From NCBI GenBank assembly GCA_030141605.1, contig JAQGDQ010000401.1, positions 1-64,000 of the forward strand: 64,000 bases of DNA. Direction: 5' to 3'. The notes beneath the pieces are model-generated. The model was not told the origin of the DNA, ran no database searches, and saw only the letters and a list, made by a program, of their open reading frames with translations. The stretch is from Tubiluchus corallicola (lineage: Eukaryota > Priapulida > Priapulimorpha > Priapulimorphida > Tubiluchidae). Shown piece by piece: positions 12,730 through 24,778 of this stretch. The stretch's first letter is position 1. Every line of letters starts with the position of its first letter. The position numbers were made by a program, and so were the translations under genes.

Positions 12730-14999
12730 CAAGTAAGCAAGTGAGAAGTTTAAGGCTAATCAACCAATAAACGTATGCATTCTGTCAAACAAACAAATTA
12801 AAGGAAAAAAATAAATTAACAAGAATTTTATCAAGTACTTCTAATATAAGTTATGCAAGCGAGTAGTAAGCAAGTAGTAAATTTTTAATATCCAATATTG
12901 TAGGTGAAAACCGTACAGTTTTTTATATCAAAATAGTTTTTCTGTAGTAAAAATGCGTACTGGTACTGAGTTCCGCTGAGGTGGCCATTATAAAAAATGC
13001 TACTAGTCACTAAGAAATAAAGTAAACGGTCAATAATTAGGTAAATGATCAAAAAAGTAAACACTAAATTTCTGCAAAATAGAAAAAGCCTGCTGTTATG
13101 AAAGTTTGATTCTAACTTCAGTCATAAGTTTTTTTAGTATTATAACATTTGCTGCACATCCTTGGCATTCTTTGCTTTGCTGAGCTGACAAATTATTTTG
13201 GTTACGTCACGTTTTCAAAAATTATTTCAGTAACACATTCGAAGACATTTGGAATCCACTGCTTATTGCTACGCTGGCCGGTAGACCTAATTTATACCTA
13301 TTGATTTAGATCAAAGTACAAATGCGCAAGTTACTGAGAGAACATAATAGCCCATTGTTGAGAATGCTGTGCTGGTGTTCAATACGATCTTGTTTGCGGC
13401 TTATTGTTTGCATGTGAGTGGATAATGATAACTAAAAAGACGAAATTGTTTGGTGGCCATTAACTATGTATCAGAACGTGCCTGGACCCAGACCTCAGAA
13501 TAACTGATTTCCACGATAGGGAAAAATTGATGGTGATCACGCCGAAGAAACCGAATGTTGGCCAGCTTGCAAAAAACGCGATAACGCGAAGAAAAGAAGC
13601 TGAATCGTCCTGCACAAAAAGAAGAAACAGTTCCACTTAAAACTGTAGAATTATTCGGTTTGTGTATCTGTCCATTCTGCTAGCAGCTGTTCTCGCTTTT
13701 GCTGTGATCTAGAAAGTTGATATTTGGCTGCAAGATACTTGGCGGCAAGGTCAGAGCCTGTTGATTTTGGGTCAATCAGTGTAGAGTTGATTTGTTTTAC
13801 ATTCTTAAAAGGTTATTCGTACAACACAAAACTATGACTTAAGTCATAGCAAGGCCGCAATCAGTAACATACATTTTTATTTCTATATACTAGTGTTTTC
13901 TTATTCTTTGGCACATTCCAAGCTGGAACCCTATACATTTAACTAGCCAGCTACTCCCAAAGTTGAATAGTTGCAGCGAGACCACAATCTAGCTAATTTC
14001 CAAGGATAAGTTTCTAAAATCACTTGAACAGGATACATCACAGCGATTACACGATCTGCCTTCGGATTACCAAATTGCGGATATGTGTGAAACTGCCTTA
14101 GTGTTGTATTTGAACCGCAATAAATTATCTTACGTTAATTTTCCAACTTTAATCAAAAGAAAACTTTCACTTGTTCATTATCCGTGAATTCAGTACATTT
14201 TATTGCGCATATGAGGAATGTAGGCTTTCTGGTTTGAGCAGCCACAGGTTTATTATTTCATTGTTTTGTTGAACGAAAATGAGGTTAGTCTAACACGACT
14301 CTTAACTAATTTTCTGCAATGCTGTAATTAAAGTCGGTTAATTTTATCGTTTATGTCGCATTGAAACTTGCAGAGATTTAAACCAAACACATAGCTTGGA
14401 TCTTTTTCATGGCACCAGATAAAACACCATTCATAATGTTTCAAGGAAGTAGTTTCGCTGGTGCACGCAATAAGAATGCACTTTTGGCCCACATCGCTAG
14501 TAAACACAGTCATGTTTATGAAAGACAGCTGTCCGCGTGTAGATATTAAATAAAAGCGGCCTAAGTACTATACCTAGCTTACTTCTTTATACTAACCATT
14601 GCAAGATAAATTATTGGACATTTAGCCAAGTCATTAGTTTGGAACTTAAGTTATAATGCAGTTTATTATCAGTTAAGAACTGAAGTTTGAATGTAACTCT
14701 TCACTCTTCTCTTCTCTGTAGCAGATGCTATGGTATGTCTAGTGATTCATCGTTTGCTTTGCTTCAAGTGGCTCTTTAAAGTACAGATGTGCAGATTTTT
14801 ATCAGATAAACGTTAATAATATTTCAGTTCATGATGAATATGAAAATGATAATTTTTATGCATTGAAAAAAGCGAGAGACGTCAATAGTGGTTTAAAAAC
14901 AGTAAACAAAGACTTTTTTTACTTCACTTCTCTATGTAAAAAGCGTTCGTTCGTGTATTTATATAGCAATTTCTATAATGTCAATTTGTCTGTTTTCAG
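12730..14999. other. Intergenic upstream of the Gly-rich gene
   Basis: No recognisable coding sequence. It probably contains the promoter and an untranslated first exon of the Gly-rich gene, because a good acceptor (TTTGTCTGTTTTCAG) ends at 14999, just before that gene's ATG. Confidence 0.45.
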
Positions 15000-15007
15000 A
15001 TCATAAA

Positions 15008-17342
15008 ATGAAGACATTTTTGTTTTCCGTTGTTGCATTAGCCAGCTTTTCCACGACTGTAAGCATTTGTAACGTTTACTTATTTTTATTTATTAGTATT
15101 TAATGAAAGAGTACAAAAAGAGTACATGTTTCAAATATAAAATTTATTTACACTTAATTATTGTTACCGTAAATAATGAAAGAGAAACCGAAATTGTTTA
15201 AATTGTTTACTCTTCAACAAGTGTAAACACTTGAAAGTGTAAGTGGGCTAATATGTTCATATGAAAACAAGGTGATCTCAGAATCGACTCGCAGTTATAA
15301 TTATAGTCTTTGCCTTCTTTTTGTCCTCATCAGTGTGATGCAAAGAAGCTAAAAAAACACAAAGCACAAAACCACTATATATATATATCACCACTTCAAA
15401 AGTTTTGTGCTTTTTTAACTATTTTCGTTATATTTATATGTATGTACGGCCATTTGTTTCAGCCTGTGTGAATCTTTTGTCAAGGGTAACCTATTTTTCT
15501 CTTGTTTTTCTTCTCTTTCTTCTATTTCTCTCTTCTCTAGCTCTTCGTTTATGGTTCCTATGGCTACGGAGGCGGGTCCCATGGTTACGGAGGACATCTT
15601 GGGGGGTACGGAGGAGGACACCGCAAAGGATACGGTTATCATAATGGAATTCATAAAGGTTACCTCGGCAAAGTGAAGGGTAACCGCCACTCAAGTATGT
15701 CTATATCTAAAATATATCGGAAGGTTTCCAACTTAGTCATTTTCAAAAATTTTCTCGTGATCGAATAATATAGAGATATAGAGAACTGATTTTCCGTACC
15801 ACCGTCCCTTAAATGGTAATGTGTACATGAACTAGAAACACTGCGCTCTATCAATATTAACTTGATAACAATTGCATTCAATTATATGCCAAAGTTTTCC
15901 ATTGACTTCGTTTTAAGTGCTTTGAGAATTTTCAAATTCTATTATTTGTTGACAAATCTTTTAGCTAAATCTTACAAGTATCATGGGAAACGATGCGGTT
16001 ACGGCATACGAATATACGGGGGTTATGGAGGACACCGCAAATACGGCTACGGCAGCCACAAGAGTGGAGGTCATGGTATCCTCTTTAAAGCGAGCGACTT
16101 AGCTGGGGTAAGTCTTCCGAGGTTTTGTTTTACGTTTATTTGTTAATTATCTTTCTATTGTTTTCCGAACCTAGACAATCCACACAAAACCCATACAAAC
16201 TCATACAAAATTTCTTTTCCTAAAACTACTTACACCTTCCTTCTGATGTAGATGCATGTAGATTGCTTAGCATCTGCCCTTTAGTATTTGTTCCGCATTA
16301 GGCTTTCCCTTAGATATGGTAATGTCGAGGAACTTTTCATTCATGAGGATGGCCTCTCCCTAAAAGAAAATCATTTTCATGCAGTTGACAAGCAAATCCA
16401 AAAGAAAATGACCTCCTTGGAATGGACCCCGAAAGAAAATAATATTGCTAGGGATAGTTTCACACGGACGGGGTGGGGAAACATCAGTTCGCAGAGGTAG
16501 CAGTCTCATTAATGTTTGCAAAATTCCTTCTCTTAAAACCTGTGTGAAACGAAAATAAGAAATCACCGTGTTCACTAACTAGGTTAAAACCAAATCAATC
16601 AATTTAGATTATTTACATAAAAAAAGAATCGAATAGTGCTCACCAAATTAATCCAGAGTAAACTGCCTTTCTGTGATGTATCAGCTTTTCTTACTCAACC
16701 TGTATTTTATTCTGTACCAACTTGAGCACCAACATTTTTCGTTACAGTTTCAAGATTTCGTTTTTCCTAGAGGACATATTTTTCTGTTAGAGATATATAG
16801 AGTCTGTCTTGCTCTAACAGGGAAAGCGATAAGATGGGAGGAGGTTTTCTTCAAAGAGCAGTTCAATCAGTAATAGCCTGTATATGTATTTTGATAAAAT
16901 TTTATTTATTATCATTATAATTATCTCAATTTTGTTTTCGATGTTTTTTGGTGTTTTTGCATTGTTTCGTTCATTGCAGGGCTATGGCAACTGTCATGGA
17001 GGCTATGGCGGTTATGGTGGTCATCACGGTGGTTATGGTGGTTATGGCGGTTATGGTGGCGGTTACGGGCATGGTGGTTATGGAGGCCATGGAGGAGGAT
17101 ATGGAGGTCACGGAGGCGGTTATGGAGGCCATGGAGGAGACTATGGAGGTCACGGAGGAGGTCATGGAAGCCATGGAGGAGGTTATGGAAGTCATGGGGG
17201 TGGCTACGGAGGCCATGGTGGTGGTTATGGAGGCCATAGCAGTGGCCATGGAGGTCATGGTGGAGGATACGGAGGTCACACGGGTGGCTATACTTCGTAT
17301 GGCCATGGTGGAGGTGGCTATAGCAATGGCGGATACCATTAA
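15008..17342 (+). CDS. Secreted Gly/Tyr/His-rich repeat protein, four coding exons
   Basis: Coding exons are 15008-15058, 15541-15694, 15965-16107 and 16980-17342. All have GT donors and AG acceptors and the phases agree (0, 1, 0), giving 236 residues. Exon 1 encodes MKTFLFSVVALASFSTT, a typical signal peptide. Exons 2 and 3 encode shorter Gly-Tyr-rich segments with Lys, Arg and His (YGGGHRKGYGYH; YGGYGGHRKYGYG) and one Cys. Exon 4 encodes about 120 residues of GGYGGHGG-type repeats with one Cys near its start. Proteins of this composition occur in extracellular matrices, cuticles, egg coverings, shells and as glycine-rich antimicrobial peptides; the sequence alone does not choose between these. 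A 5' untranslated exon probably lies upstream. The repeated codons leave the antisense and other frames of exon 4 open as well; those are artefacts. Confidence 0.82.
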
Positions 17343-18700
17343 GTATTACCATGAGTTGTCTGTGATCGCGATGGCCTATGTTACTTCATTGCACAATTAT
17401 GGCATGTGATAGAAAACACACAAACAGTTTCTCGAATTTTATCCTAAGGTTTGTTTGACGATGCATCATTCCACTTGTCAAGTATAGCTTATATGGCGCT
17501 TCCGGCTGATCACAATGATTGCTTTAACAAGATCTGGTAGAAGAAATTTTGTTCAATTGTTGTTGTTCTTGTTGTTGTACGAATAACTTTTTGTTTAACA
17601 GGCGTATTAAAAAAACTTGTTGCGGCCATTCTGGTTGTTGACTTTTAGATATAAAAGCCAGTCAAGGTTAATTAGTTAAAAGACACACAGTTACAAATTA
17701 GTTAGCAATTTTGTGAGTGTGCGCGTTGTTGGTTGTTACCCGATTTGTTATTGATACCATTATTTAGGATTGTTATCTGACAGACTGTATGAGCTAGCAT
17801 AACTTGTGTAAATAATATAAATTTTTGTGTGGACAAGACGTCAGAGGAACTTAAATACTTATTGTTTTAATGTAAGTGAAACATACTTTAATTTGAATAT
17901 GTTGTAAATGCACCATTGCGTGCAAGCCCTTATGATCTCCAATGTAATAGGCTAAACGCATGCAGATGATGATGAACTTGTGATGAATGTTGGAGATTCG
18001 ACAGAACTACAACGTAGACTAATAGTAATAGCAAAAACCGTGACAAACACAGGAGCATAATGACGTGATTATGGTGAGTGTCATCAGTAGAGCTAAACAT
18101 GAAAATACATAAATGGTTATTTTGTGTCACTCAGTGCTACATAGTCTTCTATTACCGTGTCAAACTCGAAATTTCCTAAAATTGATTTCTTTTGCTGAAT
18201 TAAAGAAGTGCTAGTACAATAAAAGCATTTCATTAATCGTGAATAGAACTGTCCCTAGGTTTAGTAAAACTTGCAGGAAATTATCTGAGTTTATGACAGT
18301 TGTTTGCAAAATTTTAAAAATAAAGACCCACCTTTTCTAATACCGTGATTACCACAGATTAGTGATTATTTTTATCAGCGCTATAGGAACTTTAGGTCTA
18401 ATAATCAGGGTGCCTAAAAATCACTACTATGTGCGCTTTTTTAGTTTTTTAATTTTTAATTTGTCGAGTTTTTCATGCAATTTTGGTATCAATCAAAAGC
18501 GACTTTGGAAAATCCTTTTTGTTTAAATTAGATTTTGACTGAAAACACGGTTCTTTGGCAACAACATAAACGGTGTAGAAATGAGGTGCAAAATTTCAGC
18601 CTGGCAAGAGGTCCTTCGATCACCGAGTGAAATTCGGAACACAACATGGGCAACACTGTTCTCTCATTATTAATTAACAATATAGTTTTTCAACAAAGAG
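17343..18700. other. 3' flank of the Gly-rich gene / intergenic
   Basis: No further coding sequence. Candidate polyadenylation signals (AATAAA) occur near 18218 and 18320, too far downstream to assign to the Gly-rich gene with confidence. Confidence 0.4.
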
Positions 18701-18719
18701 ACGCCATTCCTTACAACTC

Positions 18720-18970
18720 AAAAACCACTCAGGGCTTTTATTATGCAAGATTGACGTCTGAGGCACTTTCAACTGGAAGCTTGTAAGTTGCCAGATTTCG
18801 CACCCTGCAATTTTTTGCAGGACTATCAGGCAAAAATAAATGCAAGACACCAAGACAATTTCGTGAGCTCGAAATAACTATTAGATGTCATGCAAATATT
18901 TAACTTGAAATGCTTGCTGATATTCCCGCCCAATTTTTCCACTTGACAAGGACAGCAAAGTAACAACATG
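18720..18970 (+). mobile_element. Decayed mariner/IS630-like transposase fragment
   Basis: Conceptual fragments split over frames read LPDFAPCNF, then FRELEITIRCHANI and LEMLADI. These resemble the C-terminal part of mariner/IS630-type transposases, where (S/L)PD-x-APC-DFFL carries the last catalytic region and a later ELK..I..H...I....L segment follows. There are several frameshifts and at least one stop, so it is a relic. TIRs were not found. Confidence 0.4.
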
Positions 18971-20655
18971 TAGTTCTGTCTCACTCATTTGTTTTATCTG
19001 ATTTTACTGTGCTTGTTCTTGGTTGAAATTTTGATGGTTTTTAGCAGTACAAGTAGATAGATAAAGCCTTTATTTGCCAATTGAAAACTTAGTGTAGAAA
19101 GTAAAAATACTTTGCACATCTGAAATGTATACTGGGTACCAGAGGCAGCTAGAATACCATTCAATCATATACAACATATGCGACTGACTGAATATTGGCA
19201 ATATAGTCATCTGCACAACTAATATTATGAAAACAAGAACTACAAGATTATAAAATTACTGAAAATTAACAAAACTACGAAATACATGTTATTAATTTTA
19301 CAAAATTTACATTGCAGAAATTAAGAGATTGCTAAGATGATGAGTATGGACAAAATTAGTTAGATGGTTAGTATAAATACTGTTAATTGCAGCAAGTTTT
19401 ACTTAAATCCGTGATTATGATAGTTGTAAAGACCCGAAGAAGGTAAAAGCTCACCTGTCTAATATTTCATAAACGTGATGTGTAACATTTAAATTGATAG
19501 TAATTCACTCTAAAATTTGGTTAGCTTATCAATTAATAATAAAAATATAATATTATTGTACTGTAACCAACGTTGTTATGAACAGGTATTAATGTACCAC
19601 TTGGGGCTAGATTATTACAAGGCCGTAATATAACTTAGTTTGAGTTTTAGGTGTTTAAGTTTCGATACTAGCTTTTACTATAGATAAATGTTTAGCTAGC
19701 ATTACTGTAAGGTAATGTTGGTACTGCGGTGAGGAAAGCCACACACCTGTCCTTCAACAAATGCATACGTTGAAACTGGGTTATCGTCTTATTTTATTTC
19801 AACGGCTTCGGTCGCCATGTTTTTCGCTGTGAAGTGTTTCTCTTGGGTCGTTTTACTTGCGGACTATGTACTTGGTTACAATTTGGCATTTTTATAACTG
19901 CGCTTACAATAAAGGATAGCACATTTTTCGGTAGCCCTGATACGTAATGATACATTTTGTGTACATCAGAATTTACAACCAATTGGATGCTTGGGACTGT
20001 TGGCTTAATTCGTTCACGATGTTACTACCGTTCACGTGGACAGGTGGACTAAATACCGTCTCACAAATTTGCCTGACAATAGTCTGAGGGAGTCTAACAA
20101 TTCTCGATGTTACCTCACCTACTAGGCAGCGCAGATTTCGATCCAGTGACGTCACCATGACTTATGTGACATGCTAAGATGGCATCGGGCAGTCAACCAT
20201 CTCCGAATGGGTAATTAGTGACTGTATAGTCGATTAAATTTTGCTTCGTTTAGCTTTAATCTGATTTTGCCTTGCACTCGGTTTGCTCCCATGTTCAATG
20301 AGCAACAAGAAGTTTACCAAGTTTTGTCTAAAGTTATAAAATGACTTACGCTTTATAAAAAAACAGTTTCGCTCTAGGTATAATCTCGTTAATTGTTCTT
20401 TAAATTGTCTTCGAAAAGTATTTTGTGATGTTATTTTTAGCCTTTAAGGCAAAAGGGAGTACAGCACTCTGATTGATTGAAAATACCTTTGTTTACGATC
20501 GAGAACTTGTTTTTTAAATTTCGGGTTTAGTTATAGGTGTTTCTCAGTGCAGTTTTTGTAAATGCTTAAAAAGAATTTAAGTAGCAAATATCATGAGCCG
20601 TTCGCACTTTGGTTACTAAACACAATAATAGCAACTCAAGTCCGACACTTAAGAT
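18971..20655. other. Intergenic; possible TE 3' end at about 19050
   Basis: The string GATAGATAAAGCCTTTATTTGCCAATTG at 19054-19081 (given here only as a landmark: key core AAAGCCTTTATTTGCC) looks like the 3' end of a minus-strand retroelement, but no coding motif accompanies it. Nothing else is recognised. Confidence 0.3.
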
Positions 20656-20659
20656 CCCA

Positions 20660-20722
20660 CTCGTGATTCGAACCCATATCTTTTACTTCAAGGTATGCCC
20701 CGTTGAGTTACCTAGGGCCAAC
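20660..20722 (-). pseudogene. tRNA-like sequence (SINE head), minus strand
   Basis: Read on the minus strand, GGCCCTAGGTAACTCAACGG resembles a tRNA 5' half with A box, and GGGTTCGAATCACG about 35 bases later is a good B box. The 3' part does not close a full acceptor stem. Probably the head of a tRNA-derived SINE or a tRNA pseudogene. Confidence 0.45.
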
Positions 20723-22009
20723 TCGTTTCTAAACTATCATCGCTAGGCTAGGAGTACTCGTTTAGAAATTGTTGAGTAAATTTAGTCCAGAAAATCAACA
20801 AAATAAGCACAGCGTCCTAAGCATTTTACAGTAAAAATTATATGTCAAGGTGATAAATAGTTTACAAAAATTTTAATGTGATTTAACCTTTACTACAGAT
20901 AATATAATGTCAGTTTAGGGAATAGATCGAGATGCCTTTTCTAAATAAATCTACTGACTTAGCCATAAAATGCCGGACTTTATTAACAAAGTTAAAAAAT
21001 AACTATAGAAAATGCTAAGTGTATAGGAACTTTCGACCCATACCATAAAAAATTGAATCATTTAAATAATTTTTAAATTTTAATTGAAAATAGTTCAACT
21101 ACAAGCATTTCGTAGACAATTTCATTGTTCAAAATATCTGAACGTATATAAAAATATAGTACTAGTTGCTGTCAATTTTTAGCAAGTTTATACAGAATTA
21201 AAAAAATCTGCATCATTGTTATAGTACTAATGTAATTTTTGCTGTAACGGTTCTACTATTTGCGACGGATCTGTGATATTGTTATAAGAGCAGTTTAGTA
21301 GACATTTAGTTAGAGACACAACAGCAAGAAAATGAATAAAAATTACTAGATAATCATAGAAAGGATATTACCTTTTAATATCATTGACTAAATTACAAAT
21401 TTAGCTAAACTATAAATTTATAAATAATAATTATAAATTAATTAAGTATAAATTATTAATTTAACAATTATAAATTATAAATATATGATTGCTAATTTAT
21501 AAATTTTACAGTTTGCAATAGCAATCAATGCCACAACAATTAATGCAATGACAAATGAACACAATAATAATAATAAAGGCTGTAGTTAGTGGTAATGGAC
21601 TAGTGATATCATATAGTAACGATGATGACGATTATAAAAACTGAAGCGACACTGTCTTTTGACGGCGAACTATATTAATTTTACCCAAAACTATCATATT
21701 CTGTTGCTAAAACACACAAAAATGCTCACGAAAACTTATTTGTTTCAACAGAAGTAATTTAATGAGCAGTAACTGCTGATTGTTAAAAACTGAACAAAGC
21801 TACGTCAAGTCTTTGCTGTAATTTAGTAAACACTAGCGTAGTCGCCTGGCCCACCATTGTGTCGTTCATAAGCGATGCGCTAGTGCGTTCAATTTGCTGC
21901 CGAGAAAAAAGACGAAGACTATTTAACTATTCAGGTTCGCGATAATTCTTACAATGCGCAACATCAAAAACGCGTTTTAAATCGCACGTGTAAGTCTTAT
22001 ACTGCATAC
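20723..22009. other. Very AT-rich intergenic DNA
   Basis: Includes a stretch rich in TAAATTTATAA-type words at 21390-21510. No coding sequence is seen. The 3' end of the minus-strand LINE stops at about 22010. Confidence 0.45.
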
Positions 22010-23680
22010 GGTCCTATACTTTTTGAAATTTTACTTTTGATCATGTCTATGTGCGGTTTCCAATCCATGTGTTCGTTAAGAATGATTCCCAAAAATTTCA
22101 TTTCTTGAATGATTTTAATAGGGGAATTATTGATTTTAATATCATCATTATTAATTGGAATTTTCTTGTGTCTTGCTCTAAAAATGATACATTTAGTTTT
22201 TGTAGAATTTAATGACAACTTATTCGTTTTGAACCAAATACTGAAATAGCAATATTTTGTAATTCACGGTTGATATATGTTAAATTATCAGCCTTATTTA
22301 ACTCAAACAATATGCTCGTATCATCTGCAAACTGAAACAGATTTGGGATATCTAAAGTGTTGCGAGCCGAGTGGACCACTGAGCCAAGTAGACCAATTGT
22401 AGACCGCGGTCTACTTGGGCTGCCCAAGTAGGACACTAGAGACAGGTCGCGAATTGAGTCGTTAAGTGTACTGACACCGTCCGTTGTGCTTGTTTTGTAA
22501 TAATAATAATTAAAAACGTTAGTACACGTTGAATAATTTATTATACATCTAATAAAATAAAAGAATTTTATTCTGAGTTGGTAGAACGGACAATATTAAA
22601 TTTGGTTTCGATATTAATGTTGTTGAAGTGAAAAAAACCCACTTTTTTTGCGAATTCAACATTTGTTTAAGGTATATCATTTTTGATTTTGTCTCACTTC
22701 ACAAACAGGTGATCCGTTTCACTACCTCTTGGGCAAATAATTGTTTTCTTATAAGTAAACGTTCTAGCGATCTATGTGTCCTACATGGGCTAGCGAGCCA
22801 TGTAGGACAGTGCCCTACATGTTACAATACTACTGATAATATTAAAACTAATTATCCTTGCTTTTCTTAAATGTTAAAAATTACTTTTTGGTGTTGTGAA
22901 GGCTTAGCAGCATCTGTCTCATTTTTAAATTTGCAATTATTTCTGTAATAACTGTGTGCAGAATTTCGCTCTTTAAAGCATTAGATACTAGGTTTAATGT
23001 TATGATATATTAATGGAGTTAATCATAATGATGAAATTATTGTAAGAAATGCATTTGTAAATTGCCAAGGAATATCAATTTCTAAAAGAAATTTTGTTTT
23101 ATGCTTTATTATGTCATAACAATACTTATAAACAATGGTAATATAAACTGGAAAACAGTTTTGCCAGAGCAAGTTTCTCGACAAAAATCGCTAGTGTCCT
23201 ACTTGGGCTGCCCATGTAGGACACTACTTTTAGCGCATCGGTTTTACCGGAAGTGGTCTACTTGGCTCCTTGGTCCACTCGGCTCCCTACATAAAGAAAT
23301 GTTTTTATGTCATTTATATATATTAAAAATATCAGTGGACCTAAAGTTGAGCCTTGTGGTACTCCACAGGTTATAGCAGCTTCATTTGAAATTATATTAT
23401 TATATCGAATCAGTTGTGTTCTCCCATGAAGATAACTAGATATCCATGGTGTTTGCTCTCCCTCTAAGACTGTAATGATATAGTTAGCTAGAAGTATTTT
23501 ATGATTAACAGTATCAAAGGCCTTAGACAGGTCACAAAATATCCCTACTGCTACTTTATTTTGTTCAATGCATTTAGTTATACTCTCTACAATGATTATC
23601 AAAGCCAATTCGGTTGAGCCGTTTTCCGAGAACCAAACTGCTTATTGTTAATGTTTTGATCATCCAAATAAGATAATATT
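22010..23680 (-). mobile_element. LINE, 3' half: reverse transcriptase (interrupted)
   Basis: On the minus strand the fragments read YLDDQNINNKQFG, FCDLSKAFDTVNHKILL, TCGVPQGSTLGPLIFLIY, FQFADDTSILF and MKFLGIILNEHMDWKPHI. These are, in order, RT motifs of an APE-type non-LTR retrotransposon, including the catalytic A-D-D and the thumb start. A one-base deletion near 23604 shifts the frame just after the FGSRK segment. A 922-bp TIR element (22364-23285) separates YIND from FADD. The C-terminal end after KISKSIG is missing. This half continues the LINE at 31750-33660, from which it is separated by the 8-kb element at 23681-31749. Confidence 0.88.
22364..23285. mobile_element. 922-bp TIR element nested in the LINE RT domain
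   Basis: Left end: GAGCCGAGTGGACCA then GAGCCAAGTAGACCA, separated by two bases (22364-22395). The right end, reverse-complemented, shows the same pair of blocks (23254-23285), with a different dinucleotide between them. The 32-bp TIRs therefore match at 30 positions. Inside are three hairpin-forming stretches using the words GTCCTAC, TTGGGC and GCCC (22400-22431, 22777-22809, 23192-23224). No transposase ORF is seen, so it is non-autonomous. No clear target-site duplication could be read. Confidence 0.85.
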
Positions 23681-23971
23681 AGGGTGGCTGACGCGTGGTG
23701 CCATGTTGTGGGAGACGAAGGTAGAACATTATTTTCTGGCATATTTCGGTTATCAGTTTTCAAACAATATGAAAGTAAATTAAAAATCAAATTAATACAG
23801 TTAAACTACTGTTATCGGTCTTTTATCTGCCGAAATTTAATTTTCCATACTTTCCTAAGTTTTGAGCAGGAAACTTGTGAAATTGTCAAAAACGGCTTTA
23901 CTGCAATCGATCCGTCAGCGTGACATCAAAAATGGCGCCGATTTAAAGACTACAATGGGTATTTTCAAATC

Positions 23972-24240
23972 AATTTGCAGCCCGGACTAACAGCTTTATT
24001 TTCGATATTATCAGCCTTACCTGGGTAAAAAAGATCTGCAAATTACTTTAAAACCCGAGCCACAATTAAATTACAACATTTTGTCCGTCAAAATAGCGTA
24101 TCTTTTACACGCACTGCGGTATTAAGCCTTCAAAGAGTGAAAATCTTATTGGCTCGCATCTAAAAATATTCTTAAATGTCTTATCTTAAATTCTAAAACA
24201 CGTTTTGATTGGATAAAATAAGTTAGTCCGGGCCGCATTT
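23972..24240. mobile_element. 269-bp inverted-repeat element (MITE-like)
   Basis: AATTTGCAGCCCGGACTAAC (23972-23991) is mirrored by GTTAGTCCGGGCCGCATTT (24222-24240), about 230 bp apart, with no coding sequence between. It could be a small MITE inside the 8-kb element or a subterminal hairpin belonging to it. Confidence 0.55.
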
Positions 24241-24778
24241 AGCCATATAAAAGAACTGTTTTGTAAAGAGAAGTCTCTCTGCTGCTTTCCGCTGATTGGC
24301 TCAGGGTGTATGAGTCATGGTACAGCCTGAAAAATCAAAGCGCTTTGCAATTGGTTGCTGCAAGTAAAGAACTTTTAGATGGATGCATCTCCTGAAGCGC
24401 TTACTGGTGAAGCTAGAACAAAGAAGTAGTGACACTATCTACTCCATTCATAATTCTGGTGAGTTGTAAACACTTTAAGCGACGTGATTTAGAACGTGCC
24501 TGGGATTGTGTTAGTGTTTACTGTAGTTACCCTATTTTTCTGTAGTTGTGTTTCCGCTGTTTCCTTATAATTCTCTACCGCTCTTCTTAGTGTAATGTGA
24601 TATCATTTTTTTATTTCAGTGATCAAAGTTGTTACTATTAACTATTAATTTATCTGTGTAATTACAATAATTTATTTTAGTGTCGAGGTTTTTGAAATTA
24701 AAACTATATAAAAGTGGGCTGTGCATGTTACTGATTTTAAGTGATCGTAGACTACGACAGTGTTACTAGATCATACAA

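Noticed and set aside
12523-12744. 73-codon Ser/Val/Gln open frame
   Set aside because: It is the translation of a (CAGT)n microsatellite, with no start context or flanking coding sequence.
16921-17409. Long open frames on the other strand and in another plus frame over the Gly-rich exon
   Set aside because: The GGN/TAY/CAY repeat leaves several frames open. Only the frame joined to the signal peptide exon by valid splice sites gives the Gly/Tyr/His repeat.
22628-22870. 80-codon ORF inside the 922-bp element as its transposase
   Set aside because: Too short, no catalytic motif, and it runs across one of the internal hairpins.
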